In this document: positions 36,237 through 44,724 of the stretch, piece after piece
Layout: each line of letters starts with the position of its first letter
Numbering within the stretch: the stretch's first letter is position 1
The notes under the pieces: model-generated
Seen by the model: the letters and a program-made list of their open reading frames with translations, nothing else
What the model was told of the DNA's origin: nothing
The model's database searches: none
Translations under genes and position numbers: made by a program
NCBI RefSeq assembly: GCF_036409155.1
Contig: NZ_JAZGLW010000003.1
Location: 434,001 to 498,000 of the forward strand
DNA length: 64,000 bases
Source: Mycobacterium sp. 050128
GTDB taxonomy: Bacteria > Actinomycetota > Actinomycetes > Mycobacteriales > Mycobacteriaceae
Direction of reading: 5' to 3'

Positions 36237-38231
36237 ATGCAGACCCAGCCAGTCGAACGACCCAGTGATCTCACCGCTTCGTGGTTGACCGCCACGATCG
36301 GCGCCGGCGAGGTCGCCGACTTCGAAACCGAACGCATCGGCACCGGCCAGATGAGCGAGTGCTATCGGGTGCGGCTGCACTACGCCGATGGGGCCGTGGG
36401 ACCGGAGTCGGTGGTGTTGAAGGTCGCGGCCAGCGATCCGATCAGTCGGCAAACCGGGCTGGCGCTGGGCCTCTACGAGCGTGAAGTCCGCTTCTACGGC
36501 GATATCGCGCCACGCCTGGGCGGGCCGATCGCCCCGTGCTATCACGCCGCGATCGACACCTCGGCCGGTGTCTTCGATCTGCTGCTCGGCGACGCGGTTC
36601 CCGCAGTTGTCGGCAACGAAATAGCCGGTGCCACAATCGAACAGGCCACCGTCGCGGTCGTCGAGTTGGGTCGGCTGCACGGCCCGCTGCTCGGCGACAC
36701 GACGCTGGCCCAAGCGCCCTGGCTCAACCGGGATGCTCCGCTCAACCAGGCCCTGGTCGCACCGCTGTACGCCGGCTTCCTCGAGCGCTACGGCGACCAG
36801 ATCGCGCCGGCGCACCGCATGGTGTGCGAACGCCTGGTCGGAGCGTTCGACGCCTATCTGGCCGCCGAAACGGAACGAAACCAGATTCTGGGCCTGGTCC
36901 ACGGCGACTATCGGCTGGACAACCTGTTGTTCGGCACCGATGGGGCCGATCGCGCGCTGACCGTCGTCGACTGGCAGACCGTCTCCTGGGGTGTGCCGTT
37001 CACCGACCTGTCCTACTTCCTCGGCTGCGCACTGCGGACGCTGGATCGTCGGGCGCACTACGACGCACTGCTGCGCGCTTACCACGAGGCGCTCGGTCCC
37101 CAACCGCCGATCACGCTTGCCGACGTCACCGAAGGTGTGCGGCGGCAAAGCTTTTTCGGCGTGATGATGGCGATCGTGTCGTCGATGCTGGTGGAACGCA
37201 CCGAGCGCGGCGATCAGATGTTCATGACGATGCTGGCGCGACACTGCGATCATGTGCTCGATACCGACGCGCTGGCGACGCTGCCCACTGCGGTCGCGCC
37301 CGAACCGCTGCGGCCAACCGACGACGATGAACTGGCGCACGTGCCGACCGACGAACCGCTGTGGAGCGAGAGCTGGTATGCCGACTTCGTCGATGCCGCA
37401 CAGGGATTCGGCGGCTGGTTCCGCATCGGTCTGGTCGCCAACCAGCAGGCCGCCTGGGTTCAGGTGCTGCTGTGTGGACCGGACCTGCCGACCGTGGCCG
37501 TGCTCGATTACGAAGTTCCGCTGCCCGAAGACCCGTGGGAGTTGCGCACCGACGCCTTCGAAATCAGCCACGCCGCCAGCGCACCACTGCAGACCTACCG
37601 GGTCGACGTGCGGGCCAGCGGGCAGTCCTACGCGGACCCGTCGGCGCTATTGCGCGGCGAGTCGGGAACACCCGTCGACATAACAATGAATCTGGTGTGG
37701 ACCACCGACGGTGCCCCATATAAATACCGGGTGACGACGCGCTACGAAATCCCATGCACCGTAACCGGAACCGTCACCGTCAACGGCACCACCTATCGGA
37801 TGGATTCGGTTGCGGGACAGCGTGATCACTCGTGGGGTGTCCGCGACTGGTGGAGCATGGACTGGATGTGGAGCGCCCTGCACCTGGGCGACGGCACGCA
37901 CCTGCACGGATTGGACATCGACATCCCGAATGTCCCCCCGATGGGTATCGGCTACATCCAGGACGCCGACCGCAACGTCACCGAACTGCACACCGTGACC
38001 AACCCAAGAGCATTCGGCGACAACGGTTTACCGCTCAAAATGACCTTGAGCCTGGACCCCGGCGGGCTCAGCGGCGACGTCGACATCCATGGCCACGCTC
38101 CGGTACTCCTGACCGGCCCCGACGGACAGGTCAGCGAGTTCGCGCGCGCCTGGGTCAGCATCGACACCACGGACGGCCGCACCGGCGTCGGCTGGATGGA
38201 ATGGAACCGCAACCTCCAGCGACAGACTTAG
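36237..38231 (+). CDS. Fusion of a phosphotransferase-like kinase domain and a CrtC/AttH lipocalin-like domain
   Basis: The protein has 664 residues. Residues 1-350 are an aminoglycoside-phosphotransferase/choline-kinase fold: the ATP-loop region IGTGQMSECYRV, the catalytic loop LVHGDYRLDNLLF (His222, Asp224, Asn229) and the metal motif VVDWQTVSWG (Asp245). Residues from about 375 on are beta-rich, with AQGFGGWFRIGL, RMDSVAGQRDHSWGVRDWW and HLHGLDIDIP. They resemble the lipocalin-like domain of CrtC/AttH and DUF7064/7065 proteins. The fusion suggests phosphorylation of a small hydrophobic alcohol bound by the second domain, but no substrate can be named. The gene is absent at this place in M. 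tuberculosis. Confidence 0.78.
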   Translation: MQTQPVERPSDLTASWLTATIGAGEVADFETERIGTGQMSECYRVRLHYADGAVGPESVVLKVAASDPISRQTGLALGLYEREVRFYGDIAPRLGGPIAPCYHAAIDTSAGVFDLLLGDAVPAVVGNEIAGATIEQATVAVVELGRLHGPLLGDTTLAQAPWLNRDAPLNQALVAPLYAGFLERYGDQIAPAHRMVCERLVGAFDAYLAAETERNQILGLVHGDYRLDNLLFGTDGADRALTVVDWQTVSWGVPFTDLSYFLGCALRTLDRRAHYDALLRAYHEALGPQPPITLADVTEGVRRQSFFGVMMAIVSSMLVERTERGDQMFMTMLARHCDHVLDTDALATLPTAVAPEPLRPTDDDELAHVPTDEPLWSESWYADFVDAAQGFGGWFRIGLVANQQAAWVQVLLCGPDLPTVAVLDYEVPLPEDPWELRTDAFEISHAASAPLQTYRVDVRASGQSYADPSALLRGESGTPVDITMNLVWTTDGAPYKYRVTTRYEIPCTVTGTVTVNGTTYRMDSVAGQRDHSWGVRDWWSMDWMWSALHLGDGTHLHGLDIDIPNVPPMGIGYIQDADRNVTELHTVTNPRAFGDNGLPLKMTLSLDPGGLSGDVDIHGHAPVLLTGPDGQVSEFARAWVSIDTTDGRTGVGWMEWNRNLQRQT

Positions 38232-38236
38232 GCGCG

Positions 38237-38731
38237 GTGCCGACGGCCACGGCGCCACCGGTCGTGGTGATGGGTGTCTCGGGATCGGGCAAGTCGACGG
38301 TGGGCTCCGCGCTCGCCCAGCGGCTGCGGGTGCCCTTTGTCGACGCCGACAGCCTGCATCCGCCGGCCAGCGTGGCCAAGATGGCCGCCGGGCAACCGCT
38401 TACCGACGAGGATCGCCGTCCGTGGCTGGAACGCGTCGGGGACTGGCTGGCCGACCACCGTGACGGTGGGGTAGTGAGTTGCTCGGCGCTCAAACGCAGC
38501 TACCGCGACCGGTTGCGCGCACATTGTCCGGACGTGGAGTTCCTGTATCTGAGCGGCTCACCGGAACTGATCGAGGCGCGGCTGGCGGCCAGATCGCACC
38601 ATTTCATGCCGGCCGCATTGCTGCGGTCGCAACTCGACACATTGGAACCGCTGGGGGCCGACGAGCCCGGGCGCACCGTCGACATCGATCGAGGTGTCGA
38701 CGCTATCGTCGACACCTTCCTGGCGGGCTAG
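38237..38731 (+). CDS. gntK: Gluconokinase
   Basis: The protein has 164 residues, normal for the small GntK-type gluconate kinase. It has the P-loop GVSGSGKSTVG, then FVDADSLHP, CSALKRSYRDRLR and FLYLSGSPELIEARLAARSHHFMP, a standard set for this family. It makes 6-phosphogluconate for the pentose phosphate pathway. I chose the GTG at 38237, 5 bp after the fusion-kinase stop, giving about ten residues before the P-loop strand. Confidence 0.9.
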   Translation: MPTATAPPVVVMGVSGSGKSTVGSALAQRLRVPFVDADSLHPPASVAKMAAGQPLTDEDRRPWLERVGDWLADHRDGGVVSCSALKRSYRDRLRAHCPDVEFLYLSGSPELIEARLAARSHHFMPAALLRSQLDTLEPLGADEPGRTVDIDRGVDAIVDTFLAG

Positions 38732-38734
38732 CCG

Positions 38735-39697
38735 CTACCAGGGACGACGACGGGTTTTGACCTGGCCGCCGACCCGGTCGCGCGCCGCGTCGGCCAACTG
38801 GCTGCCGTGCGCGCGTGCGGATTCGGCGATTTCTTCGCTACGCACCCGAGCCTTCTTGGCCAGCTTCTCGCTACGCTTGCGCGCCTTCTTCGCCAGCGGT
38901 CCGGCCTTCTGGGCGGCCTCTTCCGCCAGCTTTTCGCTGCGCTTGCGGGCCTTTTCGGCTCGCTCGGCCACCTCGTCGGCCAGCTGGTCGGCCAGCTGTT
39001 CACTGCGCTTGCGCGCCTTCTTGGCCAGCGGCTCGGCGCGTTCGGCGGCCGCACTGGCCAGTTCGCGACCGCGGTCGAGGGCGAGCTCGGCGTACGGCGC
39101 GCCGCGCTCGGCAGCGGTGGTGGCCAGTTCGCGACCGCGGTCGGCGCCAACGTGCAAGCCGTGCGCGATCTTTTCGCCGAGCTCACTGAAGTCGGTGTCG
39201 AACAACGCGTCGTCGGAGCCGGGCAGCGCCGAGGTCACCCGGTCGGACAGGCGCTCGGCTGCCTTGCGGCCGCGCCATCCCAACGACGGCTTGCCCGCGG
39301 TGTCGGCGGACGCGATCATCAGCCCGCCCAGCAGGCTCAGGTCTTTCAGGAACTCGCGGCGGCGCTCGGCTTTGCGCTCCGGGTCGCTCTCGTTCCAGAA
39401 CGAGTAGGAGCCGAAGTTGGCCGGCAGCACCGTCAGTGCCAGTACGGCCGACGCGACGCGCGGCATTTTGCCGGTGGCGAGCAGCAGTCCGCCGCCGATC
39501 TGAACACCGGCGGTTATCTGGGCGAACGTTTGGGGGTCGTTGGGCATGCTGCGGGCCACCTGGTCCGGCAACGCCTGCAGGCCATCGACCGCGGGCGCTG
39601 CGGCCTGCGCCGCAGCCTTGGGATTAAGCAGGGATTCAACTCCTTGCCCGATAAAGGCAACCGACAACAGCGGGCGTGCGATTCTGCGGATCACCAT
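38735..39697 (-). CDS. DoxX-family membrane protein with long charged coiled-coil tail
   Basis: The protein has 320 residues from ATG 39697; the open frame extends further upstream but covers the pncA start and is not coding there. Residues 1-150 are a DoxX-type four-helix membrane domain (VIRRIARPLLSVAFIGQG, ITAGVQIGGGLLLATGK, LKDLSLLGGLMIAS). The last 170 residues are a repetitive Lys-, Arg-, Glu- and Ala-rich helix with recurring KARKRSEKLA units, probably a coiled coil. It converges on gntK (3-bp gap) and is divergent from pncA. Confidence 0.82.
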   Translation of the reverse strand: MVIRRIARPLLSVAFIGQGVESLLNPKAAAQAAAPAVDGLQALPDQVARSMPNDPQTFAQITAGVQIGGGLLLATGKMPRVASAVLALTVLPANFGSYSFWNESDPERKAERRREFLKDLSLLGGLMIASADTAGKPSLGWRGRKAAERLSDRVTSALPGSDDALFDTDFSELGEKIAHGLHVGADRGRELATTAAERGAPYAELALDRGRELASAAAERAEPLAKKARKRSEQLADQLADEVAERAEKARKRSEKLAEEAAQKAGPLAKKARKRSEKLAKKARVRSEEIAESARAHGSQLADAARDRVGGQVKTRRRPW

Positions 39698-39775
39698 GGC
39701 ACGGAGGTTACCCGGCGAATCGGCAAACAAACCGGCTGGCCCATCGCCGCAGTTGACGGCGATATGGTGGAGCGC

Positions 39776-40336
39776 GTGCGAGCGTTGATCATCGTCGACG
39801 TGCAAAACGACTTCTGCGCGGGCGGCTCGCTGCCCGTCACCGGCGGCGAGGACGTGGCCGGCGCCATCAACGACTATCTGGCCCGCGAGCCCGGCTACCA
39901 CCACGTTGTGGCCACGAAGGACTTCCATATCGACCCGGGCGCCCATTTCTCCGATCACCCCGACTATTCGTCGTCCTGGCCGCCGCACTGCGTTGCGGGA
40001 AGTCCCGGAGTGGAATTTCGTCCCGACCTCGACACCCGGCGGATCGAGGCGGTATTCCGCAAGGGCGCCCGGGCCGCCGCCTACAGCGGCTTCGAGGGTG
40101 CCGAGGAGAACGGGACGTCGCTACTCGATTGGCTGCGCCAGCGCGGCGTCGACGAGGTCGACGTCGTCGGCATTGCCATCGACCATTGCGTCCGGCGAAC
40201 CGCCGAGGATGCGGCGCGCAACGGTTTGAGCACCCGGGTGCTGCTCGACCTGACCGCGGCGGTGTCGCCCAGTTCGGCCGCGCAAGCACTGGTCGAGATG
40301 CGAAGTGCCGGAATCGAATTGATCGAGGGCGTCTGA
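39776..40336 (+). CDS. pncA: Nicotinamidase/pyrazinamidase PncA
   Basis: The protein has 186 residues, exactly the length of M. tuberculosis PncA. It hydrolyses nicotinamide to nicotinate for NAD salvage and is the enzyme that activates pyrazinamide. All key residues are kept at the same numbers: catalytic Asp8, Lys96, Cys138 and metal ligands Asp49, His51, His57, His71. The GTG at 39776 gives the known N-terminus RALIIVDVQNDFC; an ATG four codons upstream (39764) is possible. It overlaps the next gene (TGATG at 40334-40338), as in the M. tuberculosis pncA-Rv2042c pair. Confidence 0.96.
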   Translation: MRALIIVDVQNDFCAGGSLPVTGGEDVAGAINDYLAREPGYHHVVATKDFHIDPGAHFSDHPDYSSSWPPHCVAGSPGVEFRPDLDTRRIEAVFRKGARAAAYSGFEGAEENGTSLLDWLRQRGVDEVDVVGIAIDHCVRRTAEDAARNGLSTRVLLDLTAAVSPSSAAQALVEMRSAGIELIEGV

Positions 40337-41136
40337 TGGTGGTGCCACTGGATCGGGAGTCCCTGCTGGCCGCGGTGGAGCGCTCGCCCCGGGCGGCCGC
40401 CGCGCACGACCGCGCCGGTTGGGTGGGGTTGTTCACCGAGGACGCCCGCATCGAAGACCCGGTCGGCTCGCGGCCGCACCTGGGCCGGGTCCAGATCGGG
40501 AACTTCTACGACACCTTCATCGGCCCGCGTGCGATCAAGTTCCATCGCGACCTCGACATCGTCTTCGGCACGGTTGTGCTGCGCGACCTCGAGCTCGAGG
40601 TGTCGATGGGTGCGGCCACCACGATGTATATACCCGCGTTCCTGCGTTACGACCTGCGAGAAGCGAACGGCCAGTGGCAGATTGCTCATCTGCGGGCGTA
40701 CTGGGAGCTGCCGGCGATGATGCTGCAGTTCCTGCGGACCGGATTGCAGGCCGTGTCACCCGCGGTAGCACTGTCGCGAGGGCTGCTGAACAATCAAGGG
40801 CTGCCTGGAACTGCGGGCTTCATGACCGGCTTTCGCCGGCCGGGTGCCCGGCACAAGAGGCTGGTGCAGACATTCCTCGGGGCCGTTTCGCGCGGTGATA
40901 CATTGGCTGCTGCTCACGCGCTATCGCCTGCTGCCGCAATCACTCTGGGTGACAATGACCCGCTCGACATCGCCGAATTCGCGGCGGAACTCGCTGGCGC
41001 GAACTGGACCAAGATGATCGGTGCGGGGGCCACGATCACCGTCTCGCTCAATTCGGCTCACGGGCGCGGCATTATGTTTGCCGACTTGGGCCGGCGCGGC
41101 AAGGCCATCGATCACATCCGCTATTTTCCGGCCTGA
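40336..41136 (+). CDS. Rv2042c-like protein with NTF2/SnoaL-type domains
   Basis: The protein has 266 residues. Residues 1-145 look like a SnoaL/ketosteroid-isomerase-type cone fold (AHDRAGWVGLFTEDARIEDPVGSRPHLG). The second half, from HKRLVQTFLGAVSRGDTLAAAHALSP, looks like another copy. No metal or catalytic residues are certain. It is translationally coupled to pncA, an arrangement kept in M. tuberculosis, where the homologue is uncharacterised. Confidence 0.82.
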   Translation: MVVPLDRESLLAAVERSPRAAAAHDRAGWVGLFTEDARIEDPVGSRPHLGRVQIGNFYDTFIGPRAIKFHRDLDIVFGTVVLRDLELEVSMGAATTMYIPAFLRYDLREANGQWQIAHLRAYWELPAMMLQFLRTGLQAVSPAVALSRGLLNNQGLPGTAGFMTGFRRPGARHKRLVQTFLGAVSRGDTLAAAHALSPAAAITLGDNDPLDIAEFAAELAGANWTKMIGAGATITVSLNSAHGRGIMFADLGRRGKAIDHIRYFPA

Positions 41137-41213
41137 GCGCCCGCCCTGATCAGCTCGCTACCAGCGTTGCATGTATTGCCGAGAACCTGATAGGTGCCGT
41201 AGAAATAGCTGTC

Positions 41214-41867
41214 ATGAAACGTAGGCAAGCGATGAGTGTGGTAAAAACCGTCGGCGTTGGGGTGGCGATCAGCGCCTTGCTGACCGGCACGACAGCCTGT
41301 GGCAAAGACGAAAAGTCATCTTCCCCGTCATCGTCGTCGACGTCCTCGTCGTCCTCGGCGGCATCGTCGAGTTCGGCAACATCCTCATCCGCGTCGAGCG
41401 CGGCGCCTTCGGGGACCGCGCCGCTCGCCGACTACTCCAACTTGCTGATCTCGGCCGCCGACATCGGCGCCGACACCACTTTGGGTCCGCCGGAGCAGAA
41501 CCCCGGCGGCGTGGCCGGGGTGGCGGTGACCTTCAGCAACACCTCCAAGACCCACACCATCGCGGATCTCCTCGTCGTCTTTACCGATGCGGCGTCGGCC
41601 GCCCAAGGCGCCAAAGACCGACCGGCCTCCCTGGGTAAATACGTCACCGGTGCCCCGCAGCCGTTCGCGGTGGGGACCAACGGCATCATCGTCGTCGGGC
41701 CGTCGCCCGATAACACCAAATCGGTGACCTACGTGGTGTTCTCCGAGGGCAAGGTCGTCGTCGACCTGGAGTTCGACAGCGGACCCAACGACGCCGCTCC
41801 GCAGGACTTCGTGATGGACGTGGCCAAGAAGCAGGACGACGCGGTCAAGACCCGCATGACCAGCTAG
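41214..41867 (+). CDS. Ser-rich lipoprotein of unknown function
   Basis: The protein has 217 residues. The signal peptide ends with the lipobox LTGTTAC (Cys29). A strongly Ser-rich linker follows (about residues 35-67), probably spanning the cell-wall layer, and then a compact domain of about 150 residues (SNLLISAADIGADTTLGPP). The domain style resembles the sensor-type lipoproteins of mycobacteria, but I cannot name a family. It has no counterpart at this place in M. tuberculosis as I recall. It converges on the DoxX-like gene, overlapping by four bases. Confidence 0.78.
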   Translation: MKRRQAMSVVKTVGVGVAISALLTGTTACGKDEKSSSPSSSSTSSSSSAASSSSATSSSASSAAPSGTAPLADYSNLLISAADIGADTTLGPPEQNPGGVAGVAVTFSNTSKTHTIADLLVVFTDAASAAQGAKDRPASLGKYVTGAPQPFAVGTNGIIVVGPSPDNTKSVTYVVFSEGKVVVDLEFDSGPNDAAPQDFVMDVAKKQDDAVKTRMTS

Positions 41868-42220
41868 TAGCGCTCACTCACCAGCAGCGCCAGCGACGTT
41901 GCGGACAGGCACAGGAACCCGCCCGGAAAGGCGATGTTGTACAAGACGTGTGCCCTGACGTGAGTCAGCACCGCCCCGATAAAGAACAGGACCAGGCCGG
42001 CCGCGGCCGCGATACCTAACGCCGACAGACCCACCAGCCCGGCGACCAGTCCGACGGCCCCGGCCAGCTTCGTCAACGCCAACGCCGGTATCCACGAACG
42101 GGGCACACCGACCTCGGCCGAGTTTGCCAACACGAATTTCGCGGGGATGAGGTCGGCGACGGCTATCCCGCCGGTGGCGATCACGGTGATCAGAGTGATC
42201 ACCAGGTATGCGATGTGCAT
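41864..42220 (-). CDS. DoxX-like small membrane protein
   Basis: The protein has 118 residues with four membrane helices and almost no loops (LVITLITVIATGGIAVADL; LALTKLAGAVGLVAGLVGL). It fits the DoxX-like family. I chose ATG 42220, preceded by GGAAGGA. It is divergent from the ECF sigma gene across 181 bp. DoxX-like genes are frequent partners of SnoaL-tailed ECF sigma factors, so it may be a target of that sigma factor. Confidence 0.8.
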   Translation of the reverse strand: MHIAYLVITLITVIATGGIAVADLIPAKFVLANSAEVGVPRSWIPALALTKLAGAVGLVAGLVGLSALGIAAAAGLVLFFIGAVLTHVRAHVLYNIAFPGGFLCLSATSLALLVSERY

Positions 42221-42401
42221 GCGAATCAGGTCCTTCCTTCGTTCAAACCGTTGTGGTGCAGCTATTTCCGCTGCGGCGAGCCGTCCTGCGATGCGCATCG
42301 CGGCGCACAATCGGTAGGGTCATGGTGCTGGTCTCTGTGGTGCGGAGAGTTCGATCGATGCGGTCATCTTCTTGACGACTCCCCTGCGGAAAAGGTGACC
42401 C

Positions 42402-43409
42402 ATGAACGCAACCGAAAATCTGGTGGACCTCGCCGATCTGGCGCAGCGGTTCGACGCCGATCGTCAGCACTTGCGGGCGGTGGCGTTTCGGCTACTCGGC
42501 TCGGCCGCGGATGCCGACGACGCGGTGCAGTCCGCGTGGCTGAAGGCCAGCCGGGCCCACGACATCGGCGCCGTCCGCAATCTGACCGGGTGGTTCACCA
42601 CGATCACCGCCCGCGAGGCGTTCGACCAGCTGCGCGTGCGAAAGCGTCGCGCCGAGCAACCGGTGGCCGACGCGCACGAATTGGACCGACTGGCAGCCAC
42701 CACGTCGGTGCCGGCCGACGAGGACGTGCTGCTGGCCGACTCGGTACGCACCGCGATGCTGGTGGTGCTGGATCGCCTGTCGCCCGCGCAGCGAGTCGCA
42801 TTCGTCCTGCACGACCTGTTCGCCGTGCCCTTCGAGACGATCGGCGACGTGTTGGACCGGACACCGACCGCCGCGAAGAAGCTGGCGAGTCGGGCCCGTT
42901 CGCGGCTGCACGGTGGCTCGCCCGCCCGGCCCCGCCACCTGGCGGGGCACCTCGAGATCGTCGAGGCGTTTCTGACGGCATCCCGTGGCGGTGATATCGC
43001 CACGTTGCTCGAGCTGTTGGCCCCCGATGTGGTGCGCCGGGTCGATCGCGTGTTGGTTCCCGATCACGTGGCCGCCGAGCTGCGTGGGGCCCGTGAGGTC
43101 GCCGAGGAGACGCGTCAATTCGCGCAGCGTGCCCGGGCCGGCGTGGTGATGCTGATCGACGGGGCTCCGGGCATCGTGATCGCGCCGCGCGGGCACGCGG
43201 AGATCCTGTTGCAGCTCGGCATCGGCGCGGACAATCGCATTCACACCATCGGCATCACCGCCGACGGCGGCCGTCGGCGCCGGGCCGTGCTCGCGCTGCC
43301 GCAGTGGCCGTCTCAGACATATCCCAGTCCCATCGGGTACCAAGGACATGGGACACGGCCGGCGGCGGCGTCGGCGACCGGGCGAGAACGGGACCACGAT
43401 GCTCGATAA
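42402..43409 (+). CDS. ECF sigma factor with C-terminal SnoaL-like domain
   Basis: The protein has 335 residues. Region 2 is at about 15-80 (LRAVAFRLLGSAADADDAVQSAWLKA). Region 4 is at about 120-170 (LDRLSPAQRVAFVLHDLFAVPFETIGDVLDRTPTAAKKLASRARSRL). An NTF2/SnoaL-like tail follows (about 185-290). This layout is that of the ECF41/SigJ-type groups, in which the tail replaces an anti-sigma factor in controlling activity. AAAGGTGA precedes the ATG. Its last 11 bases overlap the substrate-binding protein gene, so it may be co-transcribed with the sugar transporter. Confidence 0.88.
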   Translation: MNATENLVDLADLAQRFDADRQHLRAVAFRLLGSAADADDAVQSAWLKASRAHDIGAVRNLTGWFTTITAREAFDQLRVRKRRAEQPVADAHELDRLAATTSVPADEDVLLADSVRTAMLVVLDRLSPAQRVAFVLHDLFAVPFETIGDVLDRTPTAAKKLASRARSRLHGGSPARPRHLAGHLEIVEAFLTASRGGDIATLLELLAPDVVRRVDRVLVPDHVAAELRGAREVAEETRQFAQRARAGVVMLIDGAPGIVIAPRGHAEILLQLGIGADNRIHTIGITADGGRRRRAVLALPQWPSQTYPSPIGYQGHGTRPAAASATGRERDHDAR

Positions 43410-44724
43410 GCCGTTCGGACGGCGGAGCTTGATGCGCGGCGCCGGCGCGCTGACGGCCGCGGCTCTGGCACCGTGGGCCGGTGGATGTGCTTCCGACGAC
43501 GACGCGTTGACGTTCTTCTTCGCCGCCAACCCGGACGAGGCCGCCGCCCGCCTACGTGTCGTCGCTGAGTTCGAGCGCCGCCACCCCGACATCAAGGTTC
43601 GGGCGGTGCGGTCTGGGCCCGGCGTGATGCAGCAGTTGTCCACGTTCTGCGCGGGTGGCAAATGCCCGGATGTGCTGCAGACCTGGGAACTGAGCTATGC
43701 GGAATTGGCCGCCCGGGGGGTTTTGCTGGACTTGAACGACCGCTTGGGGCGCGATCAAGCCTTCGCCGCCGAGTTCAAGGCGGACAGCGTTGGCCCGCTG
43801 TATGACACCTTCGCGTTCAACGATCAGCAATCGGCTTTTCCGGAGCAGTGGTCGGGAAACTTCTTGTTTTACAACAGGCAGCTGTTCGCCGACGCCGGTG
43901 TGGCGCCCCCGCCCACGTCGTGGAGTAAGACGTGGACGTTCGCCGAGTTCCTCGACACGGCCAAGGCGTTGACCAAGCGGGACGGGTCGGGGCGAGCCAC
44001 GCAGTGGGGTTTCGTGAACACCTTCGTCTCGTACTACTCGGCCGGATTGTTCGCGATGAACAACGGCGTACCGTGGTCGACGCCGATTCGCAATCCGACC
44101 CATTTCAATTTCGACAACCCGGCGTTCATGGAGGCCGTGCAGTTCTACGCCGACCTCGCCAACAAACACAAGGTGGCACCCAACGCCTCCGAGGTGCAAT
44201 CGATGTCGACGCCAGATCTGTTCGCCGCGGGCAAGGCAGCCATGGCGCTGGGCGGTCACTGGCGATACCAGACCTTTATTCGCGCCGAGGGATTGGATTT
44301 CGACGTCGCGCCCCTACCGGTGGGGCCGTCGCTGCCCAGCGGGCGGAGCGCCTGCTCCAACATCGGCACCACCGGGCTGTCTATCTCGGCGAGTAGCCGA
44401 CATCAGGACCAGGCATGGCAATTCGTCAAGTTCGCCTGCGGTCCCGTGGGTCAAGCGATCATCGCGCAATCCTGCCTCTTCGTGCCAGTGTTGCGATCCG
44501 TGCTTGCTTCGGACGGCTTCGCCAAGGCCCACCAGCGGATTCGCAACCTCACGGTGCTCACCGAAGGACCCTCTTATTCCGAAGGCCTGCCCGTCACCCC
44601 GGTTTGGGAAAAGGTCGTTGCGCTGATGGATCGCAACATGGGACCCGTCTTGCGTGGCTCGCGCCCCGCGACATCGCTGACCGGGTTGTCGGTCGCCGTT
44701 GACGAGGTGCTGCGCAACCCATGA
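43399..44724 (+). CDS. Sugar ABC transporter substrate-binding lipoprotein (Rv2041c-like)
   Basis: The protein has 441 residues from ATG 43399. The N-terminus carries a twin-arginine signal (GRRSLMRG) followed by a lipobox WAGGC with Cys30, so it is probably exported folded and lipid-anchored. The rest is a family 1 extracellular solute-binding protein (AAARLRVVAEFERRHPDIKV; WSGNFLFYNRQLFADAGV). It is the first gene of a carbohydrate-uptake operon (binding protein, two permeases, ATPase) identical in order to Rv2041c-Rv2038c. The sugar is not determined by sequence. Confidence 0.92.
   Translation: MLDKPFGRRSLMRGAGALTAAALAPWAGGCASDDDALTFFFAANPDEAAARLRVVAEFERRHPDIKVRAVRSGPGVMQQLSTFCAGGKCPDVLQTWELSYAELAARGVLLDLNDRLGRDQAFAAEFKADSVGPLYDTFAFNDQQSAFPEQWSGNFLFYNRQLFADAGVAPPPTSWSKTWTFAEFLDTAKALTKRDGSGRATQWGFVNTFVSYYSAGLFAMNNGVPWSTPIRNPTHFNFDNPAFMEAVQFYADLANKHKVAPNASEVQSMSTPDLFAAGKAAMALGGHWRYQTFIRAEGLDFDVAPLPVGPSLPSGRSACSNIGTTGLSISASSRHQDQAWQFVKFACGPVGQAIIAQSCLFVPVLRSVLASDGFAKAHQRIRNLTVLTEGPSYSEGLPVTPVWEKVVALMDRNMGPVLRGSRPATSLTGLSVAVDEVLRNP

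Noticed and set aside
38807..39775. Open frame reaching far upstream of pncA
   Set aside because: It is antisense to the DoxX/coiled-coil gene; the GTG at 39776 gives exactly the known 186-residue PncA.
41316..41412. TCG/TCC-rich run resembling a microsatellite
   Set aside because: It encodes the Ser-rich linker of the lipoprotein; no evidence of a separate repeat element.
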